Positions 6,838 to 15,029 of a stretch of 53,706 bases of DNA are shown here, piece after piece; the stretch's first letter is position 1; every line of letters starts with the position of its first letter. A program made the position numbers and the translations under genes. The stretch is from positions 1-53,706 of the forward strand of contig JAHENF010000020.1 of NCBI GenBank assembly GCA_024643255.1, in the 5' to 3' direction. Below the pieces are notes generated by a model. The model was given only the letters and a program-made list of their open reading frames with translations, did no database searches and was not told the DNA's origin. The DNA comes from Ilumatobacteraceae bacterium. Its GTDB lineage: Bacteria; Actinomycetota; Acidimicrobiia; Acidimicrobiales; Ilumatobacteraceae.

Positions 6838-9228
6838 ATGCGTCGAGCCTCCCTGTCACTCATCGCTCTCACCGTCGCCTTCCCGGCACTGGTCGCAGTG
6901 ACGGCCGCCTCGGATGCCGGCGTCGTGCACGCACTGCCGGCCGGGTTCATCGACAGCTACGTCGGCGCCATCTCCTCGCCGACCGGACTCGAACAGCTCC
7001 CGACCGGGCGCGTCGTCGTGCTCGAGCAGGACACGGGACGCGTCCGCCTGATCGACCCCGCCACGCGAGCGACGCTGCCGGCACCTGCGATCGACCTCGA
7101 CGTGTGCGCCGGTTCCGAGCGCGGGCTCCTCGGGTTCACCCACGACCCGGATTTCGGCGTCGACGGGCGTGTGTACATGTACTACACGCGTCCCGCCGTC
7201 GGATTCCCCGGCGGATGCGTCAACCGTGTGAGCGCGTTCACCATGATCGGCGACACGATCCTCGCCGGGACCGAGCAGGTGTTGATCGACAACATCTCGT
7301 CCGTCAACGGCAACCACAACGGCGGCGACATCGAGATCGGCAACGACGGCTACCTCTACGTGGCGATCGGCGATGCCGGCCGTGATCCCCGCGGGAACTC
7401 GGGCAGCGCCGGGTCGAACGACGCCGCCCAGGACCTGTCGCTGCTCAACGGCAAGATCCTTCGACTGGACCGCCGCACCGGCGCACCGGCGCCGGGCAAC
7501 CCCCTGACGGGGAGCGGCACCGTCGCCTGCGCCGGCCGCGGCAGCCTGCCGTCGACGCCCACGACCTCCTGTCGCGAGATCTTCGCCTGGGGCCTGCGCA
7601 ACCCGTACCGGTTTGCGTTCGATCCGAACACGCCGGCAACTCGATTCTTCATCAATGACGTCGGGCAGAGCACCTTCGAGGAGGTCGACAACGGCATCAG
7701 GGGCGCCAACTACGGATGGAACGACCGGGAAGGCCCGTGCCCGCAGGGTCAGGTGCCACCCTGCGCCGGTCCGCCCGCCGGAGTGACCGACCCGATCACC
7801 GCTTACGGTCGGGCGCTCGGTCAGTACATCACCGCCGGAGCGTTCGTGCCGAACGGCGCCTGGCCGGCCCAGTACGACGGCGGGTACCTGTTCGTCGACG
7901 GTGGAAGCGGCAACATGTGGCTGCGCAGATCGAACGGCGCCGTCGACTACAACTCGCCGTTCGCCACCGTGTCGTCCTCGGTGGCCGACATGGCGTTCGT
8001 GCTCGAGCCCGATGGCTATGCACTGTGGTACTCGCTCAACGGGGGTTCCGCCGTGCGGCGAATCTCGATCGACATGCCCGCGGCCGGCGCGAGCGGACCG
8101 CAACGGTTCGATCAACTCGGCACGCCACTACGTGCGTTCGACAGCCGGACCCAGAACCCTGCAACCAGACTTCGTGGTGGCACCACGCGGCTGATCGACG
8201 TCGGAGCGCCCGCGGGCGCGACTGCCGCCGTGGTCAACCTCACGATCGTCCGGCCCGCAGGGCCGACGTTCGCCACGGTGTGGCAGCCGCGCACCGATCG
8301 ACCCGCGAGTTCCAACGTCAATGCGCCCAACGGCGAGGTGGTGGCGAACAGCTCCGTCGTGCCGGTCGACGCCAACGGCAACATCCTGCTCTACGTCCGC
8401 GCGACGACTCACGCGATCGTCGACGTCGCCGGCTACTTCGTGCCCTCCGCAGGCGCGGCCGGCGCCGGCCGCTACAACGTGGTCGATCCGAATCGCTTGG
8501 CCGACTCGCGCCGGCCGTCCGCGGTGGGCAACGAGTACACGCGCGCGTCCGTCGGGCCGACCGATGACGTCCTCGAAGTCCCGGTCGCTGGCAGGCTCGG
8601 CGTCCCCGTCTCAGCCGACTCCGTCGCGCTCATCGCGACCGGACTCAGTGGCCAAAACCCCTCGTCGGGCTACGTCAGTGTCTATGCCGGCGGCACGACC
8701 GAGCCGACCTCCTCCAATCTCAATGTCAACGGCCGCAGGAGCGGCATCAGCGATCGGCGGGCCAACCTCGTCATCGCTCCAGTCGGCGCCGATGGCACGA
8801 TCGACGTCACGCTGCACAACGTCGACGACGTGGTGCTCGACGTCGTCGGCTGGTTCACCGACTCGACGGCAGCCGCCTCGACCGCCGGACGGTTCGTGCG
8901 GATCGCGCCCACGCGCGAGGTCGACACCCGGATCCCCCTCGGATTCGCCACGCTCGGCCCCGGCGCCACTCGAACGTTCAATCCGGCCGCCGTCCCGAAC
9001 GGCGCGGCCGGTGTCGTCCAGAACCTGACCCTGGCCGGCACGTTCGCCGATGGCTTCCTGACGGCCTGGCCCAGCGGCCCGCGCCCGAACGTGTCCAACG
9101 CGAACAGCACGCAGGCCGGCCAGATCCGCGCTGCGCTCGCATTCACCAAGCTGACGAGCGGCGCGGAGCGGTTCTACTCACAGAACGGCACCGAACTGGT
9201 CGTCGACGTGTTCGGATACTTCGAGTAG
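6838..9228 (+). CDS. Secreted PQQ-type glucose/sorbosone dehydrogenase with three C-terminal repeats
   Basis: About 796 residues. A signal peptide (MRRASLSLIALTVAFPALV, then A-rich up to VHALPAG) precedes a six-bladed propeller of the GSDH/sorbosone dehydrogenase family (roughly 40-420). Signatures are HNGGDIEIGNDGYLYVAIGD, LNGKILRLDRRTG, FAWGLRNPYRFAFDP, FINDVGQSTFEEVD and GANYGWNDREGPCP. Such enzymes oxidise aldose sugars using PQQ and Ca2+. From about 425 to the end come three repeats of roughly 110-125 residues. Each opens with an AFDSR, LADSR or EVDTR motif and ends in VDVAGYF, LDVVGWF or VDVFGYF. These are beta-rich modules common in secreted acidimicrobial proteins, probably for surface or glycan attachment. 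No PQQ synthesis gene is in view. Confidence 0.87.
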   Translation: MRRASLSLIALTVAFPALVAVTAASDAGVVHALPAGFIDSYVGAISSPTGLEQLPTGRVVVLEQDTGRVRLIDPATRATLPAPAIDLDVCAGSERGLLGFTHDPDFGVDGRVYMYYTRPAVGFPGGCVNRVSAFTMIGDTILAGTEQVLIDNISSVNGNHNGGDIEIGNDGYLYVAIGDAGRDPRGNSGSAGSNDAAQDLSLLNGKILRLDRRTGAPAPGNPLTGSGTVACAGRGSLPSTPTTSCREIFAWGLRNPYRFAFDPNTPATRFFINDVGQSTFEEVDNGIRGANYGWNDREGPCPQGQVPPCAGPPAGVTDPITAYGRALGQYITAGAFVPNGAWPAQYDGGYLFVDGGSGNMWLRRSNGAVDYNSPFATVSSSVADMAFVLEPDGYALWYSLNGGSAVRRISIDMPAAGASGPQRFDQLGTPLRAFDSRTQNPATRLRGGTTRLIDVGAPAGATAAVVNLTIVRPAGPTFATVWQPRTDRPASSNVNAPNGEVVANSSVVPVDANGNILLYVRATTHAIVDVAGYFVPSAGAAGAGRYNVVDPNRLADSRRPSAVGNEYTRASVGPTDDVLEVPVAGRLGVPVSADSVALIATGLSGQNPSSGYVSVYAGGTTEPTSSNLNVNGRRSGISDRRANLVIAPVGADGTIDVTLHNVDDVVLDVVGWFTDSTAAASTAGRFVRIAPTREVDTRIPLGFATLGPGATRTFNPAAVPNGAAGVVQNLTLAGTFADGFLTAWPSGPRPNVSNANSTQAGQIRAALAFTKLTSGAERFYSQNGTELVVDVFGYFE

Positions 9229-9248
9229 GCAGGCACGACAGGCCATGA

Positions 9249-9286
9249 GCCGGACGGGCGGTCGAGGCCGTTCGTCTCAGTCCGGC
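9249..9286. terminator. Possible two-way terminator hairpin
   Basis: GCCGGAC (9249-9255) and GTCCGGC (9280-9286) form 7-base arms around a 24-base loop. The element sits between two convergent stop codons (9228 and 9293), where a shared terminator is expected. There is no T run, so the call is weak. Confidence 0.3.
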
Positions 9287-9292
9287 ACAGCG

Positions 9293-9598
9293 TCAGCGAT
9301 GGAACTCGACGTGGAAACCGACCGGACCGATGAGTTCGAGGTGATGCGCCCGGGTCGGGGGAATCACCTGATGCTCGCCGGCGACGATCATGCGCCCCGC
9401 CGACACTCCCGCGACGTCTTCGAACACGAACCGGACAGAGCCGCTGGTGACGACCAGGCGGCCCCACACTCCGTCGGCGACACGATGCGCAGCCAGGAGT
9501 CCTCCGGGCACGGACTGCTCGTCGAAGTCCGGCGTCGATCGCGTCCACTCCACTCCATCGGGCAGTTCGAGCGCGTCGTCGGGCATTGCCTCACCCAC
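9293..9598 (-). CDS. DUF1971 small cupin-like protein
   Basis: Up to 101 residues. The sequence ELPDGVEWTRSTPDFDEQSV, GGLLAAHRVADGVWGRLVV, then PPTRAHHLELIGPVGFHVEF matches the DUF1971 (YeaR/TehB-like) family. This is a small beta-barrel fold seen in nitrate-response YeaR and in tellurite-resistance-linked proteins. The biochemical role is unknown. GTG 9598 overlaps the stop of the preceding oxygenase gene by 8 bases; ATG 9586, with GGTGAGG just ahead, is an equally good start. The overlap implies translational coupling with the oxygenase. Confidence 0.82.
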   Translation of the reverse strand: MGEAMPDDALELPDGVEWTRSTPDFDEQSVPGGLLAAHRVADGVWGRLVVTSGSVRFVFEDVAGVSAGRMIVAGEHQVIPPTRAHHLELIGPVGFHVEFHR

Positions 9599-10610
9599 GC
9601 TGGGACTGCTCCGACGGGCGCAGGAGCCGCGGGCCCATCAGCTTGGCCATCAGGTGTTCACCGGAGGTGACCGGCGCGTGACGGGGCGGGTTCGACCGGT
9701 CGCAACACGTGGGGAGACATTCGATGACGGCGTCCCAGTTCGGCTGCTGGAACCAGGCGACCGAGCGGCGCCGCACCGGGCCGCCGTCCACACTCGGCGG
9801 CGGCACCACTCGATGGAGCGTCGAGCGCCAGCGATCGTTCGACCACTCGGCCAACAGATCGCCGACGTTCACGATGAAGGCGCCCGGTGGTGGCGAGACG
9901 TCGTGCCAGGCACCGGCGTCGTCGCGGATCTGGAGACCGGGGATGCAATCGGCGAGCAGCACCGTGATGCTGCCGTAGTCGGTGTGCGCCCCCATGCGCA
10001 TCTGACCCGGCACCGGCTCGGGAGCGCCACCGCGCCGCTGATAGTTGTTGGCCCGCATCACCGTCGGGCCTCGGTCGAGGTAGGGCTCGAAGTGGTCCAC
10101 CGGCATGCCGAGCGCGACCGCCGCCGCCGCCATCACGTCGTTGGCCACCCGGTCGACGGCGGCCGAATACGCGAGCCACGTGTCACGCAGCCCCGCCGGT
10201 GCCGACGGCCACACATTGGCCGCGAACAGATCGTGGCGGCGCTCGGCGAAGTATGGATCAGCGAGCTGGGCGTCGGTCAGCTCCAGGCCCACGTTGAACG
10301 CCTCGAACATGTCGGTCGGCAGGTCCTGTTCGCCGAGCGAGTACGCCAGCGCCTCGGTTCCCTCGGGCGCGTATCCCCGATTCGCCGAGCGATCTTCCAC
10401 GAAGTACGCCATCTTCTCCTCGAGCGGCAGGTCGAAGAACGCTGCGGTGACGTCGAGCATCTGGTCGAGCAGCGACGGTTCGACACCATGGCCCGTGATC
10501 GAGAAGAACCCCGAGGTTCGAGCCGCATGGTCGAACTGTGCGGCCACCCTGGCGCGATCAGCGTCGGAGCCCTCCCGGAACGGCCGGAGGTCGATCGGAT
10601 CTGCGCGCAT
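9591..10610 (-). CDS. 2-oxoglutarate/Fe(II) oxygenase, isopenicillin N synthase family
   Basis: About 339 residues. The N-terminal part has ARTSGFFSITGHGVEPSLLD (DIOX_N domain) and the plant-type feature EEKMAYF. The C-terminal double-stranded beta helix has HTDYGSITVLL (iron His and Asp), then VNVGDLLAEWSNDRWRSTLH with the third iron His, followed by HRVVPPP and an RRSVAWF strand for 2-oxoglutarate binding. The enzyme oxidises a small substrate with O2 and 2-oxoglutarate; the substrate is not identifiable. The start ATG 10610 is chosen because a TACTGT box sits 7 bases ahead. It overlaps the DUF1971 gene, forming a two-gene operon. Family assignment is firm. Confidence 0.9.
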   Translation of the reverse strand: MRADPIDLRPFREGSDADRARVAAQFDHAARTSGFFSITGHGVEPSLLDQMLDVTAAFFDLPLEEKMAYFVEDRSANRGYAPEGTEALAYSLGEQDLPTDMFEAFNVGLELTDAQLADPYFAERRHDLFAANVWPSAPAGLRDTWLAYSAAVDRVANDVMAAAAVALGMPVDHFEPYLDRGPTVMRANNYQRRGGAPEPVPGQMRMGAHTDYGSITVLLADCIPGLQIRDDAGAWHDVSPPPGAFIVNVGDLLAEWSNDRWRSTLHRVVPPPSVDGGPVRRRSVAWFQQPNWDAVIECLPTCCDRSNPPRHAPVTSGEHLMAKLMGPRLLRPSEQSQRG

Positions 10611-10617
10611 GCCGACG

Positions 10618-10623
10618 ACAGTA
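10618..10623 (-). promoter_or_regulatory. -10 box TACTGT for the IPNS-like oxygenase operon
   Basis: Minus-strand TACTGT stands 7 bases before ATG 10610, with no ribosome site between them. The layout is leaderless. Confidence 0.45.
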
Positions 10624-10635
10624 TCCACCCGGGGC

Positions 10636-10690
10636 CACCGATGAGTCTGGGCGCGCACGGGTCGCGCTGAAACTCATCGCGGCGGTGGAG
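10636..10690. repeat. Tandem hairpin repeat, locus 1, copy 1
   Basis: A 55-base unit repeated exactly at 10698-10752 (period 62). Within it CGATGAGT (10639-10646) pairs with ACTCATCG (10672-10679), and GCGCG (10651-10655) pairs with CGCGC (10663-10667), so each copy can fold into a two-part stem. It lies between the oxygenase promoter and the 3' end of the MidA-like gene. The outer arms resemble those of the repeat at 41498-41597. Confidence 0.85.
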
Positions 10691-10697
10691 ATCACGT

Positions 10698-10752
10698 CAC
10701 CGATGAGTCTGGGCGCGCACGGGTCGCGCTGAAACTCATCGCGGCGGTGGAG
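10698..10752. repeat. Tandem hairpin repeat, locus 1, copy 2
   Basis: Identical to copy 1 over 55 bases, 7 bases after it, and ending 5 bases before the stop codon of the MidA-like gene. It has the same CGATGAGT...ACTCATCG stem. It may act as a transcription end point for the nuo-side operon. Confidence 0.85.
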
Positions 10753-10757
10753 TGGGG

Positions 10758-11786
10758 TCAGGATGGAGGGGCCGCGCGCCATTCGGCGACCAGGAAGCCA
10801 CCGAGGCCGTCGGGATCGAGGAGTGCCTCGGCCTCGCTGATGCGGCTGCGCATCCTCATCGCCTCGAGACCCGGCCGAGCGGCCTGTTCGGCCCACACGC
10901 GCTTGCCCTCCTCGACCAGTTCGTCGATGCCCCAGCGCTGGAGGAACTGTGACTGACTCCGCACGACGTCGGGCTCGGCCAACTGATCGATCGGCACCTC
11001 GATCGTGATGTCCTGGCTTCCCGGCGCCACCAGGTAGTGATCGCCGCGCTCGTTGCCACGGTACGTGCGCAACCAGTCGCGCCACGGCCGGCCGGCGAGC
11101 ATGGCCGTGAGCGGCGTGGCGTAGTCGATCACGACGACCGACCCCGACCGGACCAGGCGTCGCGCGTGGTCGACCGTCCGCGCCGCCCGGTCGACCAACG
11201 GCGCTCGGGCACCGAATGCTGCCGTGGCGGTCAGGTGCTCGGGGACGGGATCGAACGGCGCGGAGAGCAACTCGACGAAACGGCCGTCGGCGCCGACGTC
11301 GACGAACGCTTCGCGCCATCCGTTGTCGAACACTGCGAGCCTGAACGGCAGGTTGTCGAGCAGTTCGTTCGCCAGCACCACGCCGTCGAACGCGCCGTCT
11401 GGCGGCGAGGTGACCGACTCGATGCCGGCGGGGTGCCGCTCGCGCTGCGAGGCCGAGATCTCCATCGCCACGTAGCGCAGCGAGTCAGCGCACATCGGCT
11501 GCGCGGCGATCACCGACCGGGCGAGCGTGCCGGGCCCGGCGCCGACCTCGAACACGGTGAACGGGTCGGGGCGACCGATGCGTTCCCACTCGGCGTCGAG
11601 ATACCGCGCGATCACCGCCCCGAACAGTGGTCCCACCTCCGGCGACGTGATGAAATCGCCGCGCCGTCCCGCCGATCCCCCGTCAGGCTTCGTGTAGAAC
11701 CCCTCGACCCCGTACAAGGCGAGTTCCATGAACCGCTCGAAAGGAACCGGCCCACTCCGAGCGATCTCGGCACGTATCTCCTCCAT
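10758..11786 (-). CDS. MidA/NDUFAF7-like class I SAM-dependent methyltransferase
   Basis: The 342-residue protein has the family features: PVPFERFMELALYGVEGFYT near the start, DFITSPEVGPLFGAVIARYL, and the SAM motif FEVGAGPGTLARSVI at about residues 90-104. DGVVLANELLDNLPFRLAVF and SVVVIDYATPL follow. Human NDUFAF7 dimethylates an arginine of NDUFS2, the NuoD homologue, during complex I assembly. Here the gene follows nuoN on the same strand after a 114-base gap, at the end of the nuo operon, and that is strong context for the same job. The ATG at 11786 is the only sensible start. Function in bacteria is less well proven, so the role is inferred. Confidence 0.87.
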   Translation of the reverse strand: MEEIRAEIARSGPVPFERFMELALYGVEGFYTKPDGGSAGRRGDFITSPEVGPLFGAVIARYLDAEWERIGRPDPFTVFEVGAGPGTLARSVIAAQPMCADSLRYVAMEISASQRERHPAGIESVTSPPDGAFDGVVLANELLDNLPFRLAVFDNGWREAFVDVGADGRFVELLSAPFDPVPEHLTATAAFGARAPLVDRAARTVDHARRLVRSGSVVVIDYATPLTAMLAGRPWRDWLRTYRGNERGDHYLVAPGSQDITIEVPIDQLAEPDVVRSQSQFLQRWGIDELVEEGKRVWAEQAARPGLEAMRMRSRISEAEALLDPDGLGGFLVAEWRAAPPS

Positions 11787-11842
11787 CAGCGGTTTCCTGA
11801 GGCGGGATCAGATGTGGGGAGCGCAAGGAAGCCGACGACGAC

Positions 11843-11858
11843 GCTGCCTCCGGGCAGC
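11843..11858. terminator. Small GC hairpin between nuoN and the methyltransferase gene
   Basis: GCTGCC-TCCG-GGCAGC forms a 6-base stem with a 4-base loop in the 114-base gap after nuoN. There is no T run, so it may attenuate rather than end transcription. Apart from this nothing stands out in the gap. Confidence 0.25.
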
Positions 11859-11900
11859 GAGGAGTTCGGGTGACGCAGCGATCGCCGCATCTGGCCCGCC

Positions 11901-13418
11901 TCAGCCGGCAAAGGCGCCGGTGAGGGCGTCAATGGCACCGGCCCGGGCGATCAGGTTCGGCAGGACGCCGAGCACGATCGTGCCGAGCACCGTGATCGCC
12001 AGCGCGGCGACGACCGGTGCGGGCGACTTGACCGGGCTGGTGTCGCCGTCGGGCGCCTCGTCCATCCAGACCACGCGCAACACTCGCATGTAGTAGGCCG
12101 CGGCGATCACCGTGTTCACCGCGGCGATCGCGGCGAGCACGTAGGCCGCCGTCGTGCCGGCGTCGAGCACCGCCTTGAACGCGTTGAACTTGGCGAACCA
12201 ACCAGCGAGGGGCGGGATGCCGGCGAGCGAGGCGAAGAAGATCGTCATCGCCACGGCCAGACCGGGCGCATAGGAGAACAGGCCACCGAACGAGGAGATC
12301 TCGCCGCTGCGAGTCTTGCGGGTCACCGCGATGACCACGGCGAAGGCGCCGAGGTTCATGAACGCGTAGGCGATGAGGTAGACGATCACCGCGTTCAGCG
12401 CAGCTGGGCCGACTCCGGGTTCGCCGGCGAAGGCGAGCGGCATGAGGATGAAGCCACCCTGGCTGACCGAGGAGTAGGCCAACATGCGCACGATGTTCGT
12501 CTGGCGGAGTGCGAGGACGTTGCCGAATGTCATCGTCAGCGCCGCCATCACCCAGATCAGCGGCTGGTACACACCGTCGGCGCCCGGGAAGGCGATGAAC
12601 ACGACCGACATCAGGGCGACGAATCCGGCCGCCTTGGTCGCTACGGAGAAGAAGGCGGTCACCGGCGTCGGGGCACCCTCGTAGGTGTCGGGTGCCCACT
12701 GGTGGAAGGGTACGGCGGAGATCTTGAACGCGAACCCGCAGACCACGAACACCACGGCCACGACGTCGAGGCCGATCAGGTCACCGTCGAGCAGCGCGGC
12801 GCCGATGTCGGTGAGCTTCGTCGAGCCGGTGGCGCCGAACAGCAGGCTCATGCCGTAGAGCAGCACGGCCGAGGCGAACACGCCGAGGAGGTAGTACTTG
12901 ATGCCCGCTTCGTTCGACTTGCGGTTGCGCTTGTTCCACGCGGCCATCATGTAGGCCGGGATCGAGAGCAACTCCAGTGCCACGAAGATGCTGACGAGGT
13001 CGCGTGCGGACGCCATCATCACCATGCCGAGCACGCTGCACACCAGCAGGACGTAGAACTCGCCCTGGTAGTAGCCGCCCTCTTCGAGTTCGGTCTGGCT
13101 CAACAAGACCACCACGTAGGCGGCGAGCAGGAAGAGCGCCTTGAGGATCAACGCGTAGTCGTCGACCACGTAGCGGCCGTCGAACAACGATCTCGCGCCG
13201 TCGCCGGTGACGGCGAGCACCACCACCGCGACGAAGCTGCCCAACAGCACGAAGCCGGTGATCGTGGCGATCGCCCACTTCTTCGTCTCGGCGAGCTGCA
13301 GGTCGAGCAGCAGGATGATGTTGACGCCGATCGCCAGCACGATCTCGGGCGCGAGCGCGGCCCAGTCGATCGAGGGCGACGTCCAGTCGCCGGCTTGGGC
13401 AAGGAGCGAGGCAATCAT
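11901..13418 (-). CDS. nuoN: NADH-quinone oxidoreductase subunit N
   Basis: An antiporter-like membrane subunit of respiratory complex I that carries one of the proton channels. About 505 residues with some 13-14 hydrophobic segments. Family motifs include SIFVALELLSIPAYMMAAW (with the key Glu), KYYLLGVFASAVLLYG (with the helix lysine), FKISAVPFHQWAPDTYEGAP, and AYSSVSQGGFILM. The start ATG overlaps the nuoM stop by one base (TGATG), implying coupled translation. It is the last nuo gene of the operon; the MidA-like gene follows. Confidence 0.96.
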   Translation of the reverse strand: MIASLLAQAGDWTSPSIDWAALAPEIVLAIGVNIILLLDLQLAETKKWAIATITGFVLLGSFVAVVVLAVTGDGARSLFDGRYVVDDYALILKALFLLAAYVVVLLSQTELEEGGYYQGEFYVLLVCSVLGMVMMASARDLVSIFVALELLSIPAYMMAAWNKRNRKSNEAGIKYYLLGVFASAVLLYGMSLLFGATGSTKLTDIGAALLDGDLIGLDVVAVVFVVCGFAFKISAVPFHQWAPDTYEGAPTPVTAFFSVATKAAGFVALMSVVFIAFPGADGVYQPLIWVMAALTMTFGNVLALRQTNIVRMLAYSSVSQGGFILMPLAFAGEPGVGPAALNAVIVYLIAYAFMNLGAFAVVIAVTRKTRSGEISSFGGLFSYAPGLAVAMTIFFASLAGIPPLAGWFAKFNAFKAVLDAGTTAAYVLAAIAAVNTVIAAAYYMRVLRVVWMDEAPDGDTSPVKSPAPVVAALAITVLGTIVLGVLPNLIARAGAIDALTGAFAG

Positions 13419-15016
13419 CAGCCCAGCGTCTCTCCGAGGCGCGCGACGAGTTCGCTGACACCGGGGTTGAACACCTTGAACAACAGCTGCGGGTAGACGC
13501 CGAGCACGACGATGCCGACGAGGAACGGCGTCCAGGCGATCCATTCGATCGGCGTGACGTCGTAGATGCCGCCGTGGGCGTGGTCGTCGTCGTTCGCGGC
13601 CGAGCTCAGCGAGTGGGCAACACCGGCGCCGTGCGAGTCGCTGAACTCTTCGCTCGGTTCACCGAATGCGGTGCGCTGGTAGAGCCAGAGCAGGTACCCG
13701 GCAGCGAGCACGGTGCCGATCGCGGCGATCACCATCAGCGTGCGGAACAGCGGCTCGCTGAGGCCGAAGTTGGGGCTGTACGCCGAGAGGATCGCGGGGA
13801 ACTCGCCCCAGAACCCAGCGAGACCCGGGAGGCCCAGCGACGCCATCGCGGCGAAGCCGAGGATCCATCCCAGGCGGGGAGCCTGGATGAGCATGCCGGA
13901 GAGCCGCTTGATCTCGAGAGTGTGGTAACGATGCTTGACGGACCCGGCGACGAAGAAGAGCATGCCGGTGATCAGTCCGTGGGCGACCATCCCGAAGAGT
14001 GCGGCGTTGATACCGAACGTCGTGAGCGTCGAGATCCCGAGCATGACGAAGCCCATGTGGGCGACCGATGAGAACGCGATCAACCGTTTCATGTCGGTCT
14101 GCGCCAGACATCCGAGCGCGCCGTAGATGATGCCGATCACGGCGAGGATGCCGATCACCGGCGCCCACTCGACGGCGCCTTCGGGCAGCATCGGGATCGC
14201 GATGCGGACGAATCCGTACGTGCCGAGCTTCAGCAGGATCGCGGCGAGGATCACCGAGCCCTGTGTGGGTGCCTGCGTGTGTGCGTCGGGCAGCCAGGTG
14301 TGGAACGGGAACATCGGCACCTTGACCGCGAATCCGAGGAACATGCCGGCGAAGATCCAGACCTGCACGTTGTGGTCGATGCCGGCGCCGGCCTCGATCA
14401 GGTGTTGGAAGCCGAAGCTCGTTGCACCCGTCTGGAAGTACAGCGCGATGAACGCGACGAGCATGAACGCCGACCCGAACATCGTGTAGAGGAAGAACTT
14501 CAGCGAGGCGTACTTGCGCTGCTCGCCACCCCACACGCCGATCATGAAGAACATCGGCAGCAGCACGAGTTCGAAGAACACGAAGAACAGGATCAGGTCC
14601 TGCGCCATGAACGTGCCCGCCATGCCGACCTGGAGGATCAGCATCAGGATGAAGAACGCCTTGGGGTTGCCCGCGTCGGGCATGTTGTCCCACGAGTAGA
14701 TCATCACGAGGAACGTGACCGCCATCGACAGGATGTACAGCGGGAGGCTGATGCCGTCCATGCCGACCGTGTACCCGGCGTTGATCACCGGGATCCACTC
14801 GGCGTCGACGAAGAACTGCAACCGGCCGGCCTTGCTGTAGTCGAAGGCGAACAGCGTGAAGATGCCGACCGCCAGGGTCGCGCCGGCGGTGACGATGCCG
14901 ATCAGCTTGTGCGTCGCCTCCTCGCTGCGCGGGATGAACATCATCACGAGCACCCCGACGAGCGGCAGGAAGGTGCCGACGCTCAGCAGCCAGTTCTGAT
15001 CAGTGAGTGGTTCCAT
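13418..15016 (-). CDS. nuoM: NADH-quinone oxidoreductase subunit M
   Basis: 532 residues, a proton-pumping antiporter-like subunit of complex I. It shows FFVFFELVLLPMFFMIGVWG (channel glutamate), KFFLYTMFGSAFMLVAFIAL, VPMFPFHTWLPDAHTQAPTQ and AFSSVAHMGFVMLGI, all diagnostic. A loop near the C terminus contains an SLSSAANDDDHAHGG stretch rich in Asp and His, an echo of the larger His-rich loop in NuoL. The stop overlaps the nuoN start. The gap to nuoL is 13 bases. Confidence 0.97.
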   Translation of the reverse strand: MEPLTDQNWLLSVGTFLPLVGVLVMMFIPRSEEATHKLIGIVTAGATLAVGIFTLFAFDYSKAGRLQFFVDAEWIPVINAGYTVGMDGISLPLYILSMAVTFLVMIYSWDNMPDAGNPKAFFILMLILQVGMAGTFMAQDLILFFVFFELVLLPMFFMIGVWGGEQRKYASLKFFLYTMFGSAFMLVAFIALYFQTGATSFGFQHLIEAGAGIDHNVQVWIFAGMFLGFAVKVPMFPFHTWLPDAHTQAPTQGSVILAAILLKLGTYGFVRIAIPMLPEGAVEWAPVIGILAVIGIIYGALGCLAQTDMKRLIAFSSVAHMGFVMLGISTLTTFGINAALFGMVAHGLITGMLFFVAGSVKHRYHTLEIKRLSGMLIQAPRLGWILGFAAMASLGLPGLAGFWGEFPAILSAYSPNFGLSEPLFRTLMVIAAIGTVLAAGYLLWLYQRTAFGEPSEEFSDSHGAGVAHSLSSAANDDDHAHGGIYDVTPIEWIAWTPFLVGIVVLGVYPQLLFKVFNPGVSELVARLGETLG

Positions 15017-15029
15017 GGTTGAGTTGCTT

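Noticed and set aside
10636..10752. CRISPR-like pair of repeats
   Set aside because: Only two copies with a 7-base gap, each internally palindromic, and no cas genes; a hairpin doublet explains it better.
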